Shown: positions 34,760 to 48,245, counted from the first letter of the stretch. The stretch: DNA of 64,000 bases from Notospermus geniculatus (GCA_002633025.1 NMRB01000143.1:265242-329241), one strand, 5' to 3'. Notes: a model not told the origin generated them from the sequence alone. Translations and numbers: made by a program.

Positions 34760-34944
34760 AGGAGACAATTATTTCCAAATTTAGCAATTGATAATATCAG
34801 AGATAATAGAGATTTAACTGGTCAATTTTACACCGCTGCTACTTCATGCACATTTCGTTCCGTTGTTTTTCATTGCTTGGATTTTTATCGGGTAAGCCAG
34901 AAGCTGGTGGAGCTAGGCTGTATCAGGTCACTCTACCGTGCGGA
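34760..34944 (+). promoter_or_regulatory. Conserved upstream blocks of Ig-like copy 3
   Basis: AATTATTTCCAAATTTAG, ATCAGAGATAATAGAGATTT (34796-34815) and CTGGTCAATTTTACACCGC (34818-34836) match the modules of the other copies, while the sequence between is diverged. These are footprint-type evidence for promoter or 5'-UTR function. Confidence 0.45.
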
Positions 34945-37831
34945 ATGGACTACGGGAGGATAAGGCCGTATGGATTTTTTGCCATCTTCCTGTTGGCAGC
35001 ACACCTGGTAAGTCAAATTCAACATGAGACCTTGAGACTGCGCGTGATTTGCCATAGAACTTGAATACGGACCAAGTAGGACCCACCTGAGTAAAAAAAA
35101 GGCCTGAACATGAAGTAGGCTTACTTGCAGGGTCCATATTCATACTGAAATCAATGTGTGATACTTATCTTTTGTGTTGAACAAAGGGTAAGTGTTAAGT
35201 AGTTTTATGAATAAGGGCCCTGGGACCTCATTGACGAAGCTCTCGTCATGCTCGTAACTTGGAGTGCGTAAACTATTGTTCATTTCTGGACATACTGTTG
35301 TAAGTCGCGCTACCACCCCACTGCCAGGTTTATTATAAGACAGGCTTAAGCTTGGATTGTGTTTGAAGCCCAACCTGTGTAACACGCGATGAAAAATAAA
35401 CCTGGTTTAAGCTGCGCTCATGTCGGGATCGACCGCACCAAGGCTAAGCAACGGGGCATAAGCCTTTAGATGAAGCTTGACTATGTTGTTTAGAACACTC
35501 ATTCTATCAATAATAAATTTCAGACGAGCGGATACCGGGATAACTGCCGCGGTGGCAAGAAGCTGGGGAAAGTCCTAGACGCCGTTATCTCCCCGGCAAT
35601 GGAAGAACATAAGACTGGCGAACCTCTCGATGTGACCTTACGACTGCACACACCCTACAAACCAGAAGGTGCCTGGTTCTTGTATCAGCGGGCGTTCTAT
35701 GGGGTGTCCTACAACCAATCAGGATATTCGAATACGGAGCTGAGCAACGCCTTCCCTGTACCCGAGAAAGGTAAGCAGAAACGTCACGAAGTATATTGAA
35801 TATCGGAGAATTAAATTATTGCCGAATGTTTTGCAATCGAAGTTACGCTGTACTATCGATGATTTTATTTCTTTTTCAGATGACGGGGACATCAGAGCAA
35901 AGTTTCGCGATGAAGGTTCTGATACATACGTCTTCTCGCTACATGTCGATGCTTATCATCATGAAAAAATGTTCGTTCACTTTTCAATGCAGCTCGATCA
36001 TCCATGCAACCCAATCACTCTGAGAGCAGGCCTCAGCGTCTTGAACAACATGACGGGGATTGACCTACCCACGCCTCTCTTTGTGCCAAAACCTGTCGTG
36101 GATCTCCGGAGACAGAAAAGTGCACGTATGAAAGTTGGACTGACTATAGACCCCGCCCTCAAAGTCACGGAAGGTTATGCATATTTTGCCGATGGTAGGA
36201 AAAATGGCGTACTGTTCACTCGCGATGGAATGGGAAGCGAAGATCCTGTCAGGATGGGTTGGGAAAACGCAACTCCAGGAAGGCGATCACGTCGTCCTAA
36301 GATCGTCGATCACACGCTCAATGGAGTGATGACCTTCACCAAAATACCGGATAGAGTCGGTGACATCGAGGGAATGACTGTATTATCGTTTGTCGCTCTG
36401 GAGCGACAAGGAGGTGTCTTCGATGTCATGGCGACTACACTAGTCTTACTCAAAGACACCGACAAGCCGGCCATAGGTTTCGCTGTCTACCAGTACAACA
36501 GCCGCCTGCGGTATCGGCATAGATATGACGAACGCGACTTGTATGATACGGATGGCGCAAGAATAATCCCGATCGTCAACCGTCCTGAAATAGGGTTACC
36601 CGTGGTGATTGAATGTGCGGCCATTTCATCCGACGGCGAAACGACCCCGGGCATGGCCGCTGCGGTGATAAACGGGGACAAAACTGGGTTTACTGTCAGC
36701 AATCTCCTGACTCCGATAGGAGGTGAAGATTTCGTGGGTTATACGCAAAGGGTTTATGAAACTCCACGACTGTCGGTAGGAGAAACAGCGAATTTCATCT
36801 GTAGCGCGGCGGAGGGAAACACCGTGTCCAGCGGATTTGCCCGGGTGATTAGTATTGAGAATGTCAAGGTCACATCGGAAAATGATATCTACGAACCGTT
36901 GAACGACAGCACGTTTAGGGAAGTAAGTACCAGTGACACATCTACATGTACTCTCATGACGAACGTCGTCACGGAATACGAGCATATAATATCCCACTAG
37001 GCTTTATATGGCCAGTTTATCATTTTTATGAGGCGATGCCCACCCTCATGATTCAATTGGGCCATGTGATTCCCATGCCTCCAATCAGACAACTACGCCT
37101 ACAGGTCCTTGATTTGAAATGGAGTGAAATCAACCATAGGTCGTTCAATAACGTTCCCATGCACCATACGACACTAGTGGTCAATTCGAACCAATAGCAT
37201 CATGCCACCGCGGTGCATTATGGATGACCAGACCCTGGCATGTGCGTCTCATTCACTCACTGTATTACGCAGCCGCGGATAAAGTTGGCCTGTCCTCGAT
37301 ACCACTGATTTCATCTCGAAAAAAGTCTCTCTCGGAGAGTTCTTCATTGGGTGATTTCAAAGTTGGTGTTAACAATGCTTTAATGCATTGTAAACACCGT
37401 GTTAACACCAACTTTGAAATCACCCGTCGTCGTCACTGGCATGTAAGGTTTTCCACGATCTATGAATATTTAGTCTTCGATCATTTTTTCAGGGTTTTAA
37501 CTTCACCTGCCGTGCAGAAGGAAGCCCAACGCCAAGTATCAAGTTCTTCACCCGACCAGAATGGTCGATGGAATACAACTTCGGGACATGGGAGTTTTTG
37601 GATGATAAGTGGCCAGAAGTGGACCCTGTGGAGACGAACACGAAGACCGTAACAGGTCCTGGTGGCGAGGTAACCTTGGTGATACCTCCAGGACAATCCC
37701 CTCATCGTCGCCGCGATGAGCCGTTCAGGTTGGTCTGCGTTGGTTTCAACCGGTTCACCGCGGATGCAGAGTACATTGACTTCAAAAAAACCAGCGGCAC
37801 ATCCTTTAATTCAACATTCATTATGAATTAG
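34945..37831 (+). CDS. Secreted Ig-like protein, tandem copy 3 (intact)
   Basis: Exons: 34945-35007 (signal peptide MDYGRIRPYGFF-AIFLLAAHL), 35524-35770, 35880-36922 and 37493-37831 (TAG stop). All borders are GT-AG with phases 0, 1, 0, giving about 563 residues. It is the most diverged copy, yet it keeps the six cysteines shared by the family (DNC, HPC, VIEC, FIC, FTC, LVC), the block VVDLRRQKSARMKVGL, and the I-set-like FTCRAEGSPTPSIKF. The extra cysteine of copy 1 (DGCYASF) is absent. The C-terminus ends with a short Ser/Thr/Asn tail, with no membrane anchor. Conservation of frame across diverged copies argues that the protein is used. The role is unknown; recognition, adhesion or secretion into body fluid would be inference only. 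Confidence 0.82.
35008..35523. other. Intron 1 of Ig-like copy 3
   Basis: No exon is seen. Near 35405-35465 a short stretch (GCACCAAGGCTAAGCAACGG) weakly resembles the 5S-like part of the SINE at 34255. Confidence 0.3.
37349..37425. mobile_element. 77-bp perfect-ended hairpin in intron 3 of copy 3
   Basis: The arms GGGTGATTTCAAAGTTGGTG / CACCAACTTTGAAATCACCC surround GTTAACA...TGTTAAC and a short loop. Confidence 0.65.
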
Positions 37832-38191
37832 AAATCGAAACTGACGAAACCTCTGGTTGTAAAGTGTTATCATTCCTTTATGGTTTTATGGAGCACTTGA
37901 GAAGAGTTTTGACGCTAATAATGATAGCTGGAGAAGACATGATGATGTTATTTGCTTGACGGCGCTCCTGCTTCCTGTAGAATATGAGCTAAGAATAAAC
38001 TCATGACAGAGTACGTCACTTGAATCCCTTTCCGTCTTTTTTTTACTATTTATGCCTATTCATCGCTTTGATGGGCCCTCCGCCATCTTGCTTCTGCGGG
38101 ATTTCTTGGAAACTCGAGAGATCGACGTGTTTCGTTTTCAGCATGGAATGGCGTGAGAAAAAGTTGCCAACGACAAGAAGCTGTTCATCCA

Positions 38192-38288
38192 CATCCTCCC
38201 ATACATAGGGTCTCGCTCCTCTTCATACGCTTAGCACAAATTGAGTGGATGAAGAAGAGCGAGGTAAAAACCCTGCTGTGGGAGGATG
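38192..38288. mobile_element. Hairpin element (CATCCTCCCA ends)
   Basis: The left arm CATCCTCCCA...TCTCGCTCCTCTTCAT pairs with GAAGAGCGAGG...TGGGAGGATG. The same words occur after copy 1 at 25635-25700 and 26022-26083, so it is a small dispersed family in the Ig-like gene region. Confidence 0.5.
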
Positions 38289-41099
38289 CCAGTGCTGCTC
38301 ATCGCATTTCCACTGGTATGTCGTCCGCCTCTAGTGTTCGTTCGGAAGGAGTGTTCCGTGCCCATGACAAATGATGTTGTACAACAGCGCTGCTATCGGA
38401 AAAGAGATAGGCAAATACATCACGGGAATGAGCCAATTTGTATTTCTGAGGCGGTTTTTCCCACGGGGAATGCCATATTTTTAAAATATAAATGGTATAT
38501 TGCGGAATATTCGCCTGTGACGCATCATTTTACAGCCTTGCCGTCTGATACTACAAGCGATGTTGAGCCGCATTCATGTCACAGCCATCGGGTTTTCGTC
38601 CTGGGGTCAAAACAGCCATCAATATGGGCAACTAATTTCCTCTGGTACCCCACGGGCCTCGTTCAAAGCTTTATACCACCGCCAAATAAATTGGGATGCG
38701 TTGCATGCGTAATCTATTTCCTGGCGAACGATTTAAGGACGGGATATACTGTATTTTAGATGAAATGAGAGGCTGTTCCATGAATGCTGTATTGCTGAGG
38801 CGCTATCTCTTGCGACAGAATTCTCCTGGTGTCCCAGCGTGTGTTGCAGGCTTTATAAACGGAAAAAATCCACGTCATGCGATAACCAGGGAACTTTTTT
38901 GCTTATCTTAAACGAAAGTCGATTTCAACAGCGACAACATTATGTCCCTATAAAGGAAGAGACGCCACTCATTCAGCTGTCTTTAAATAAGGTGCCGGGT
39001 AATCAAATCAATGGAGATCTTATTGGCAAAGGCAGTGTGTCTAACTGTGTTCCTTCATCAATATAATGCAATAACCCGTAAATGCGCTGTAACATCATCT
39101 GTGGTAATAAGGCTGGTAATGGGGCTTTCAATCACTGGATTTCCCCGGGCGGTTCGCCAATCATTCACAGATAAAATGCTATCTTCGGGGTGATTGGTTT
39201 TGGAGATGAGTACATTGGCAGGAGAAACACTGTTATCGCATTTCTTTCATGTCGGGGGCATCGTGAGCTATTCCATGTTGACCTTGATGCTTTTTAAGTT
39301 TCAATCAATTGCTATTTCATTCATACCACCCGAAATCCCATCTGTGGTTACACACTTAAAGAATAAACAGGACGAATCTCTTGCGGTTTTGGCCGCCTGG
39401 TGGCCGAGCCAAGAATCAGATCGAACCGAAACTTGGTGTCATAGGTTGTGACTGTGACCTTGGGGTACATGTACATATATGTAAGTTTCAGGTCAAAAGC
39501 CCCAGAGGCTCCGAAACGTGTTCTGCAAAGGACGCCAATGACGTCGTCATTCAATCTGGATTACCGAAAATTCACGATGATGAACGGAAATTCGCGATTA
39601 TGATGTCGACTGACTGAAACCACGAACAATTTCATACATTGAGTTTAATACGCCCTAAGTCTTTATAGAAGATGTTAATTTGATTAAAATTTCCAACCGC
39701 TTTGATGACGAAAGTGAGAATGCTGGCTGCAGGCTTACCACGGATTCCGTAATACTTCATTAAGCAACAAACGATGGGTGGTCGACGGGAAACAGTCTAG
39801 ATTTCCGGTTGAATTTCCCATAAAATCGATCCTATTTCCTGGCAATGCTGCTATTAAAACTTCCCAATTGCTAACCGGTGAATACTAATTGGATGAATTA
39901 GCCAGTAACTCAGATTTTAATGATTAGTTGAAAATCCCATAATGCCGTTTTATAATTAAGTTGCCAATGAAGTGCGGGATCGATGACGTACAGAGTCTCC
40001 TCGCAATAATGATTGATTTTCAATTTGCTCTACTTGTCTTTAATTGTGATGAGGTGGATTAGTGGAGGTTGAAGCCATATCCTGCATCTTTTTGCTCAAT
40101 CCCTCATCATTTTGATTTAGGAAAATGAGACATTAAGCGAAATCGTGCGGGAAGTACTGTACATGTACTTTTTGAAATAACCAAAGAAGTATGAAGTATA
40201 CTGTCTCAAAGAGTTATTCGTCGTACTCAAGGCCATATCATATTATTATTATTATTATTATTAAAAACATTTATAATTAATCATACTTTCGTGCCGACCA
40301 ATGCAGAACGGGAAATGCTTCAATTCTTGCCAATACATACTGGTTTTAAACAAAGCATTTTCCAATCCTCATTGTACTGAAAGCCCTTTCATACTTCTTT
40401 GACGATCAGCACGCGGAGGCGGAAAATGCTTTTTTACCAATTTTTCATTGGTTCCAAACAGTTTTTCTTCATCCTGGTCGGTAAGGAAGTATGAATTAAC
40501 CTTTAAGAAATAGAAACTCCCCTGCGTACATAATATGGAACTTTTCCTGCAGAATAGGGTAAACTTGAAAACCGATACTCAGACACCTCGTCAAGAAACT
40601 GAGAGAAACTTTATAAGCATCATATCATGGACGTCAGGAAAACCAAAACTAACATTGATATGTGAGAGATGGCCATTACTTTTGAGTTATGGCGTTCTTG
40701 AAGTCGGTTGCGGATATCCAGGGATCCATTAGGTGTTAATTACATTAAACATTTCCATCAGCACTAATGGTAAGCCGAGCCATCACCCTGTGGCTGTCAC
40801 GTGACACTTCATTACTCTTCTAATGATGGATATCGTTTGCCTTTGACATTGGTACAACGAAGATTCTAAGGTTGTTGATATAATTTCCCGATAGATTTTA
40901 ATGAAATAACGCAATATTGAAATGTCAGTCTCCTTGACGTGAGGGCTATCGTCTGAAATGGTACCAAACTGGACAAACTCAAGTTATTGACTGAGCCCAT
41001 TATCAGGTCGTGACGTCATCCGGCACCAAACACTTCATCGTTTCGACGCCCCCGCCATCTTGGATTTTAAGGAGATTTTATGCGCGCGCACTTATCTGG

Positions 41100-41183
41100 T
41101 AGTCTCGCGCAGCCAGCCGTTTTGTGCCGCAGTGTTGCACCCGTACCCCGGATTCGCAACAAGGGCTGGGTGACCCGATACTA
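41100..41183. mobile_element. MITE family 1, copy 4
   Basis: It starts TAGTCTCGCGCAGCC and ends GGGTGACCCGATACTA (the last repeat has one changed base). Confidence 0.6.
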
Positions 41184-43055
41184 TAATCTGGTGGCAAACC
41201 AAAACATGTCATTGGTCCAAAATGAATACGAATTTGCCTCAGGACCAAAAGATATGAATACATGTAGAAGAAATCTCGTAGCAACCAAGATGGCGGAGGC
41301 CGCCGTCGAAACGAATCTGGGCAAGAGACTTAACACGTTGAAACCAATGCGATTAAAAGACATTTCATGTACCAATGATATATGTTGATTGGAATAGTAT
41401 TCATTCTAGGCAGCGCCCTTCATAATGTCTCCGCGCCTGATTTATATACACAATGAACAAAACGAGCTGGTCGTACGCGGGCAATAAAACTCACGTCAGC
41501 ACCAGATTCATTCACCAATGTTGACGCCTCCAGCCAACGTTAGACCATTCGTTAGCCGTGTCCACACAACAAGGAGAGAAACCAACCAGTAATCACGGAA
41601 GCAATGTTTGCACGCATCATTACTGTTTCATGAGATGGGTCTTAACGACACTGTTGGGGTTTCCGTAAGATTCTTTGAATAGGGAAAGATATAGTCGGCC
41701 CTGGTTATTGATGGGCTTGCCTCCGTCTGCGTGACTGTACTCGGCAATCAACAACCCTTTAAAGGAAATTGTGCATCGCACTGAAAGTCAGTTGGATAAT
41801 ATCCTGTCCCGTTTTATTCCGCGTTCAGATAAAATGCAATGAGAAACATTGGAAAAGTCAGAGAAGGATTCACGCCGCGTGTTTTGCGATTTTCACAGGA
41901 AACTGGACATTTTCAATGGATCAGTAACGTTAACTGTGTGGCAATTTATCAATTTCCCTGTGAAAATCGTAAAACACACTACTTGAAACACTGAAGTGGA
42001 CCCAGATATGAGAACACTTCCATGAGGACCATTTCCTCGCCGACCATGCGGAACGGATCACTTCGTCTGGAACTAGCATGACGACAAAAACAAAGTAGGC
42101 TACGTTGTATTTTCTGTTCCACTATATTATCGAAGAGACAGTATGGATTGAACTTTGTTTGGAACCAGCCCAGCAAGAAAATTTAAAGCATTTTCAGTTT
42201 TACACAATACTGGTCGGAAAGGAAGTATGAGTTGATCTTTTGCATGCAACCAGCGTGGCGATTGAAGTACATTATTTGTGTTTACCGAACAGGTCGATAA
42301 AGGTTATGTTGTATACGGTCATTAGCGTGGGTTAGCTTTGCCCGTTCAAATTTACCAACGCCCGGAGCTTGATGTTTTGACGTCAATTTGCTGGGTTTTA
42401 CGTGTTAAATACCTGTTCGAACGACCGGCTGTATATAATTACGAAAAAAGAGCACAAGAAATGTCATGAAATCATGATATTTCAGATTTACATTTCACAT
42501 ACAGATTTAGATACTGGGTTGACCCCGCCTGACATATGTATCCTGTACTTTTATTTTCGCGGTAGCAATAAATGCGACGCCCATGCTAAAGAAGAAGGAT
42601 GTATATATCCAATTTCAATCGAGGTGGCTCGGTTTGCATAGTCAGTCTGAATGTCACAATGTCAATGGCATTTTTCAAGATGGCGGCGCTTGACAAAGCG
42701 TTCCTGTGACCTTTGTAGGTTTCTTTCTATGTGCCATGATATGTATAGTGATGACAACGATAACAGATTTTCTTGTGTCAGAGCTCCGGAAATTAGCGTT
42801 ATGAGCTATACTCACTCAGCAAGGTATTCCCATCGATATTTGCCGGTTTCGAACATGGCTACGTGCCAAATGGTGATCTCCACCAGTCTCATTCGAAAAC
42901 TGTCACGTGAAGGAATAATCTCGCCGTTGGTCATTGGTTGTGTAATCAACACTGGTAGGGTGCATCAAAAATGAGACCAAACCCCGATAACTGTCCTACG
43001 TCTGCTTTGGTGACAAATCCCACGTTTATTCTCCGCCTATGGAGAATAATCGGGG

Positions 43056-43154
43056 TGGTCTCAGTCACCCAGCCCTGTTGCGAATCTGGGGAATCGCAAA
43101 GTAGGCTATGTCGAGCAACATTTGGGGGAACAAACGGCTGGCTGCGCGAGACTA
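43056..43154. mobile_element. MITE family 1, copy 5
   Basis: GGTCTCAGTCACCCAGCCC at the left and GGCTGCGCGAGACTA at the right. It is slightly longer than the other copies because of an insertion near AAAGTAGGCTATG. Confidence 0.6.
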
Positions 43155-45863
43155 TAATCGAGGTCAAAAATCTAATTTAGAAACATGTGTACAGAGCTTG
43201 GCGCAAAATATTTAATGTTCGGCATCAATATCTCGTTTTGATTATATTTTTCACCCAGATAATACCCAGCTTGAGGTTTCATAAAGAAATCTGTCTCGTC
43301 GCTGTTGCCTTTAACACCAAAACAATCTTCTCCTGACGAACCTGATGATGACTACCCTTGCCGCAGTCACTTCAATCAATGTCAGACTCTTAGATGCCGT
43401 GTTTATTTTCCGCCTTTAATAAATATCACTTTGAAAACGGAGAAAAAATCTTGCGCATGCAAAGCTAATCAAATCAATGGAACTTCCTCCGGCTGTTGTT
43501 CTCAACCGAAAAAACATGGTATTAATTTCCTGCCACACGAAAGTGGTGCCATTTCAAATTACTCGCCGACTGATGGTGATTGAGGGTCGCTTTGGGAGGG
43601 TTGAGGGGAGGATGAATATAGTAGGCTACTAGTCTGCTGGGACAGGAGACCTGTAATCACCCGCCTGAAGATTGAGATGGCATGAAGAAATCAGATGAGG
43701 CAAATCCTGAAAAACATTTTAGAGCTGATGTCGGGACGTGTTGTGCTTTGGAAACGGTTTGCCATACCTGTTAGGAGTGTTACAACAACAGGCCATCGAA
43801 GAGGTGGAAGGGGAGACGTAGCCTATTATTGACGGCGGGTCTGAAAAGGACGTGACCTCTCAGCGTCCTCAAGACCTCCCCGGTTGCTTCATGAAGCTAG
43901 GCCGGTTCTGATTACGTTGCCAAGCCCTCAAGTCGTAACGACAGGAAGGATCCCAAAGTCATTTTGTGGTCATCTAAAGAGTGCTATCGCATTGTTAACG
44001 AGGGAGATGGAGCGCTACTGGACGTCAGACGACGAGTAAGCCTGATACAATCAGATAGGACGAAAACAAATCCTAACCGATCATCACCCCATCACAACAT
44101 GTGATAGAGTCGTAGTCGGTCATTAGATGATGATGGAATGATCGCTGTCGGCGATTCTGGACATCGAAATACTCATTCGGTCCGGCCAACTCCTCTCCAA
44201 CGCTGGCCCGGCCAGTGAACCGCCAACTTGACCGAAGCAGTAGCCTACAGGCCTGTGGAAAACTTGGCAACAAAATGGCTGTCGAACGTCACATGATGAT
44301 GAAGACTATGATGAGAACGTGGATCACAAGAAACACAATGAAAAGTGCCATGACAATAGTCCCCAAATGCTTTTTTGACAGTGTATCATTAGAGTATTAA
44401 GCTTAGATTATTTGAGTGGCATGTTCCGCATGCAATCATGGCCAGGGTGGATCTGATCAGATCCCCCTCATCATCAGCCCATTATCGGGATGTCCCTCGC
44501 CATAGCCGGACATCAAGCATTTAAGATGCTGTCGCCGATATCGTGCAAGTGATTTGTCATCATATCATATGCGTCATGGAATCAGTATGTACTGGAATAC
44601 GAAAAGATAGATTCGTAGATTCCTTTGATATGACGTAGAACGGACGGTTCTCGAGTCGTAGACGTTGGGTGGCGCTGCAATCGTCGGAGAACTCAAGCCT
44701 CCTTTGGACATGTGCGGCGCGCACGTCGTATTTTCAACTTCACTAAACGGCCGCAGAACCTCATATATATTTTACGATGGCTAATATCATCCTAAAAACA
44801 CTGTGCACTGGTATAATATCAAAAGCTAATAACTAAAGGCCCAATGAATCGACATTTAATGTGAACGTTACGGTGGCCAAAATGGCCGTCTTTTGTGTCC
44901 GAAGATTGGGGCGCCAGCTTTCCAGATGGTGACGGACAGCGTATCAATTGGCTCTGGATGATTTGAGTTCGGAAGCTTAATACGATTCGCCCCTTCAAAG
45001 TTTGCATCCTTATGCCCCCAAACGTAGCCTGAAATAGACTATCTATATTTAATTGTGATGGATATTGCTTAAATAACTCAATATTTACCGCGCTAAGTCA
45101 TCTTTAACCGTCACATTTGACAGTAAGATGCTCCGAAACGAGCCGAGAGCGCTCAATGCACCATACAACCCGTGACAGGTACGGCAGCTCTCGCGATAAA
45201 TACACATCATTACGAGAGCTTGATTTGATTTCCGTTTCATTTCGGCGATGGTATCAGTTTCGTTTCGGACGTAAAATCGATATATCTGCTTGATTGCTTG
45301 GTTTTTCTTCATTGTTGTAGTTGCTAGGTTTAAGATTTAATCAGACCGCTTCTTCGGTGGAGATTTGGATGATCTTTGGAGAAAAGTTACGAAAATATCA
45401 CCATATTTTCAATTTCTTGACATTGATACTCAGTTTAACCGTCTGCCTCGACGTAATCAGCCAGCTCTAGTTGGTGAAACTGGGCGGTCGCTGATTTCTG
45501 AGTTTAGAGATGGAGTGGTATCGCGGAGAAAAAACGGCTTTGAAAGAATAAAACCAATACGATCTGGCAAGAACGCGCAACCTCACAGATAACTTTTTCC
45601 ATTTCAAATTGATGAACTGACAGCGTTGGAATGCGGCTGCTATAGAAATAAAACGGAGACTCGTCAATTTTCATGAAAGCAGACACACGCACGTGCCAAT
45701 TAATCNCAGTAGCTCAGGCTCCTTCGGTCATCGTTTTCCCCAAACCCCGTTTTAGAAACAAAATGCATCAAATTTCATCGGATATCATCGCAACTCTTCC
45801 AAACGTGAAATATCCTGCGGCCGCAATGACACCAAGTCAACTGGAATGTGAAAGACGTTGGGT

Positions 45864-45938
45864 TAGTCTCGTCACCCAGCTAGGCAATCGCGAAGTGGAA
45901 CAACACCGCGGAACAAAACCGCTGTCTGCGCGAGACTA
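45864..45938. mobile_element. MITE family 1, copy 6
   Basis: TAGTCTCGTCACCCAGC at the left and TGCGCGAGACTA at the right. It is 75 bp, with TA on both sides. Confidence 0.6.
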
Positions 45939-47343
45939 GACCTGGGGTTCGTTAGTCGGTCGAACCATAACTGTATTTCGCTCTGCGTGGCAGCTGCTTG
46001 CTTCAATAAAGCTTGTTTTGGTCGATGGAAAGGAAAATATTTAGATATAGCAGCGTAAAAATCATTGGTATTAAGGCATGCTGGGTGGATTCAGTTTTTT
46101 GCAATTGATTAGGAACGTGATGTTGATGGGAATATGCTGACACAATTTAGCGTGTGTCATGCTTTTCCATCAACCATGGTTCTTTTTTGTGTTCTCGATG
46201 AATTGGAGAGATCACCTGGGGAAACCATGCAACGTAAGAAAAGAAAGGATGAAAAGCTGGCGTTGTAACAACACGAATGATGAGATAGAAAAAGGCAGCG
46301 AATGTCCATGCGAGTTGCTTGATAGCGCATCTCCGAAATACGTCTGCTTTGTGGTTGATGTGCGGTATTCTCCGCGTTATTCTCTAAGTGCTTTCGATTG
46401 TCATGCTGTTATGGCAAGCAATCATGAGATGTTGTGACTAAACCAATCATATAGCTTGTCGTGGTTGACCAACCAATCAGAATCTTCGTTGCATTCTGTG
46501 ATCATGAGATGCTCTGACTAAAACAACCAGAGAGCCGTTATAGTGGTTGACCAACCAATCAGAATTCTTGTTACATTCTATAATCATGAGCGTACGCTCG
46601 CTATGGGAGGGCTGATGAAGTGGATCGGCTATTTTACTATTGTCTCCTTTCAGCGATACTCAAACTAGACGTAATATTGCGGCGTTTGATGACAATGGCT
46701 TCGCGGGATGGCTCCTCAGCTAATCAACATGAAATATATCATCTTCGCATCCAACTGCGTAGCCTTGCTTCATCAGAAATATCTGAGCATTAACTCTCAG
46801 TTGGTGCTATCACTACGACACCATGGGCATGTCCGGCTGAGTGAAAGCTTGATTCACTCGAATGCTTCAAGCATCCTTCGGGTCGCTGAGAAGACACGCA
46901 AGCAAACACTCATTACCAAGAGAACCTAAGAGGCCATTCCGGTTTTGACACGATGAACGCAGCAGTAAGTGGGAAATCGTCAGCGATATACGAAACGCTG
47001 TAAGCGGATTCTACACTCTGCCGCCAAATGTCTCGTGAATTCTCCGAAAATGCAGTTCGGTACTAAAATACGCATGCAGTTCAAATGCGCCAGTCACAAG
47101 GAAACTCCTTTTTTTACGACATCATCGATGTCACGCGGACAACGACAAGAAAATCTTTATCTCAGTTAAGATTACTATTATAAGAAAAGATGTTACCTGC
47201 ATCGGGGGAAAAGTAATCGATCAGAGATTGATCAAGGACCATGATTATCGAGAAATGCCAATAATTATAACTAATACGCGTGTGGTACTTTTCAGTGACT
47301 GACTCCCCATGACATTTGACTCGAGACTGGTGTGGAAACATGA

Positions 47344-47522
47344 TTGTACTGTTTTCCCATTTTATGGCACGGCCACCGGCCATGGAGGGTTTCCTCGATG
47401 GCCTCGTGGTTGGCGCGTTGGCCTCTGAGATAAGCAACGTAGACGTAGATAAGCAACGTAGACGTAGATAAGCAACGAAGACGTAGAGCGCGGTCGGACT
47501 CGGACGGATGAGCGTTGTGTAC
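47344..47522 (+). repeat. SINE-like element, second copy, with a triplicated 19-bp unit
   Basis: It shares the head GGCCTCGTGGTTGGCGCGTT with the copy at 34255. In place of the 5S-like middle it has three tandem units of ATAAGCAACGTAGACGTAG, followed by AGCGCGGTCGGACTCG. Confidence 0.45.
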
Positions 47523-48054
47523 GATACTTCTTCCCATACTTGATATGTGAAACTAGGCCTACGGTCACTCCGCCTTCGACTACGCTCCCTTCCACCATGG
47601 AATGAGCGATGGTAGGAATGATTGGAACCATTGTCATGGCGAGATGGCTCCTTCCTACTCGACTATACTTGAAATTGACATCGATTCAGTCGGAGTTGGA
47701 CGCAGCTCATGGGTTCCTTTGATGATGCCTAACCGAGGGATGATGATTGATTAGGATGTATACCTCGTGGATATTATGATCCTGGATCCAGAATATACAC
47801 GATTATCGCATTATTTATTGACTTTTGATGAGTAAAGATACACGGGAGGGGACCAATACTCCATTGATTGGGGTACGGTGATATGATTAGGGACAGAAAT
47901 CCAATAACTGAAGCTTCGCTCGGACAGAAATAATTGGTAAAGGGCAGATATATGGGCGGTTATCAATAATAATGTGAAAGATACCATTGTCTCCTGTTGT
48001 AGAACCATCGGTAGATTCATTAAGGAGGTAATCTGGGCATGACAACGCTGCAAC

Positions 48055-48245
48055 GAGCTTCGAAATGTCCAGGGGCGAAAAGTCCAACGGGACGAAATGT
48101 ACCGGAACGTGAAGTCCTCCAAGGGGACGAAAAAATGTCATCCATGGGGACGAAAAGTCCTAGGTGACGATGTCGGGGACGAAATGCCAGTGACGAAAAG
48201 TGCGGAGACGAATGTTCTCAAACGTCCTGGGACGAAATGTCCTCT
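48055..48245. repeat. Degenerate tandem repeat of GGGACGAAAAGTCC-type units
   Basis: About eight to ten irregular units of 15-25 bp built on GACGAAA(A/T)GTCC or GACGAAATG occur over 190 bp. It is non-coding in all frames as far as can be seen. Confidence 0.6.

Larger units (their letters stand above)
37832..47343. other. Long stretch without a convincing gene (aquaporin intron)
   Basis: It contains the elements listed separately and an ATT microsatellite at 40236-40262. An imperfect direct repeat of about 80 bp with CCAACCAATCAGAAT words lies at 46423-46590, and there is one N at 45706. A 92-codon frame at 43305-43583 is cysteine-rich (CACKANQ..GCCSQ) but has no recognisable domain or splice context, so I do not call it. 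Confidence 0.4.

Noticed and set aside
43305-43583. A cysteine-rich 92-codon frame as a secreted peptide.
   Set aside because: No signal peptide, no recognisable cysteine spacing and no paralogue; could be chance.
37832-47343. CRISPR arrays, prokaryotic operons or a viral insertion.
   Set aside because: No regular spacer-repeat structure, no prokaryotic gene spacing, and no viral gene recognised anywhere in the window.
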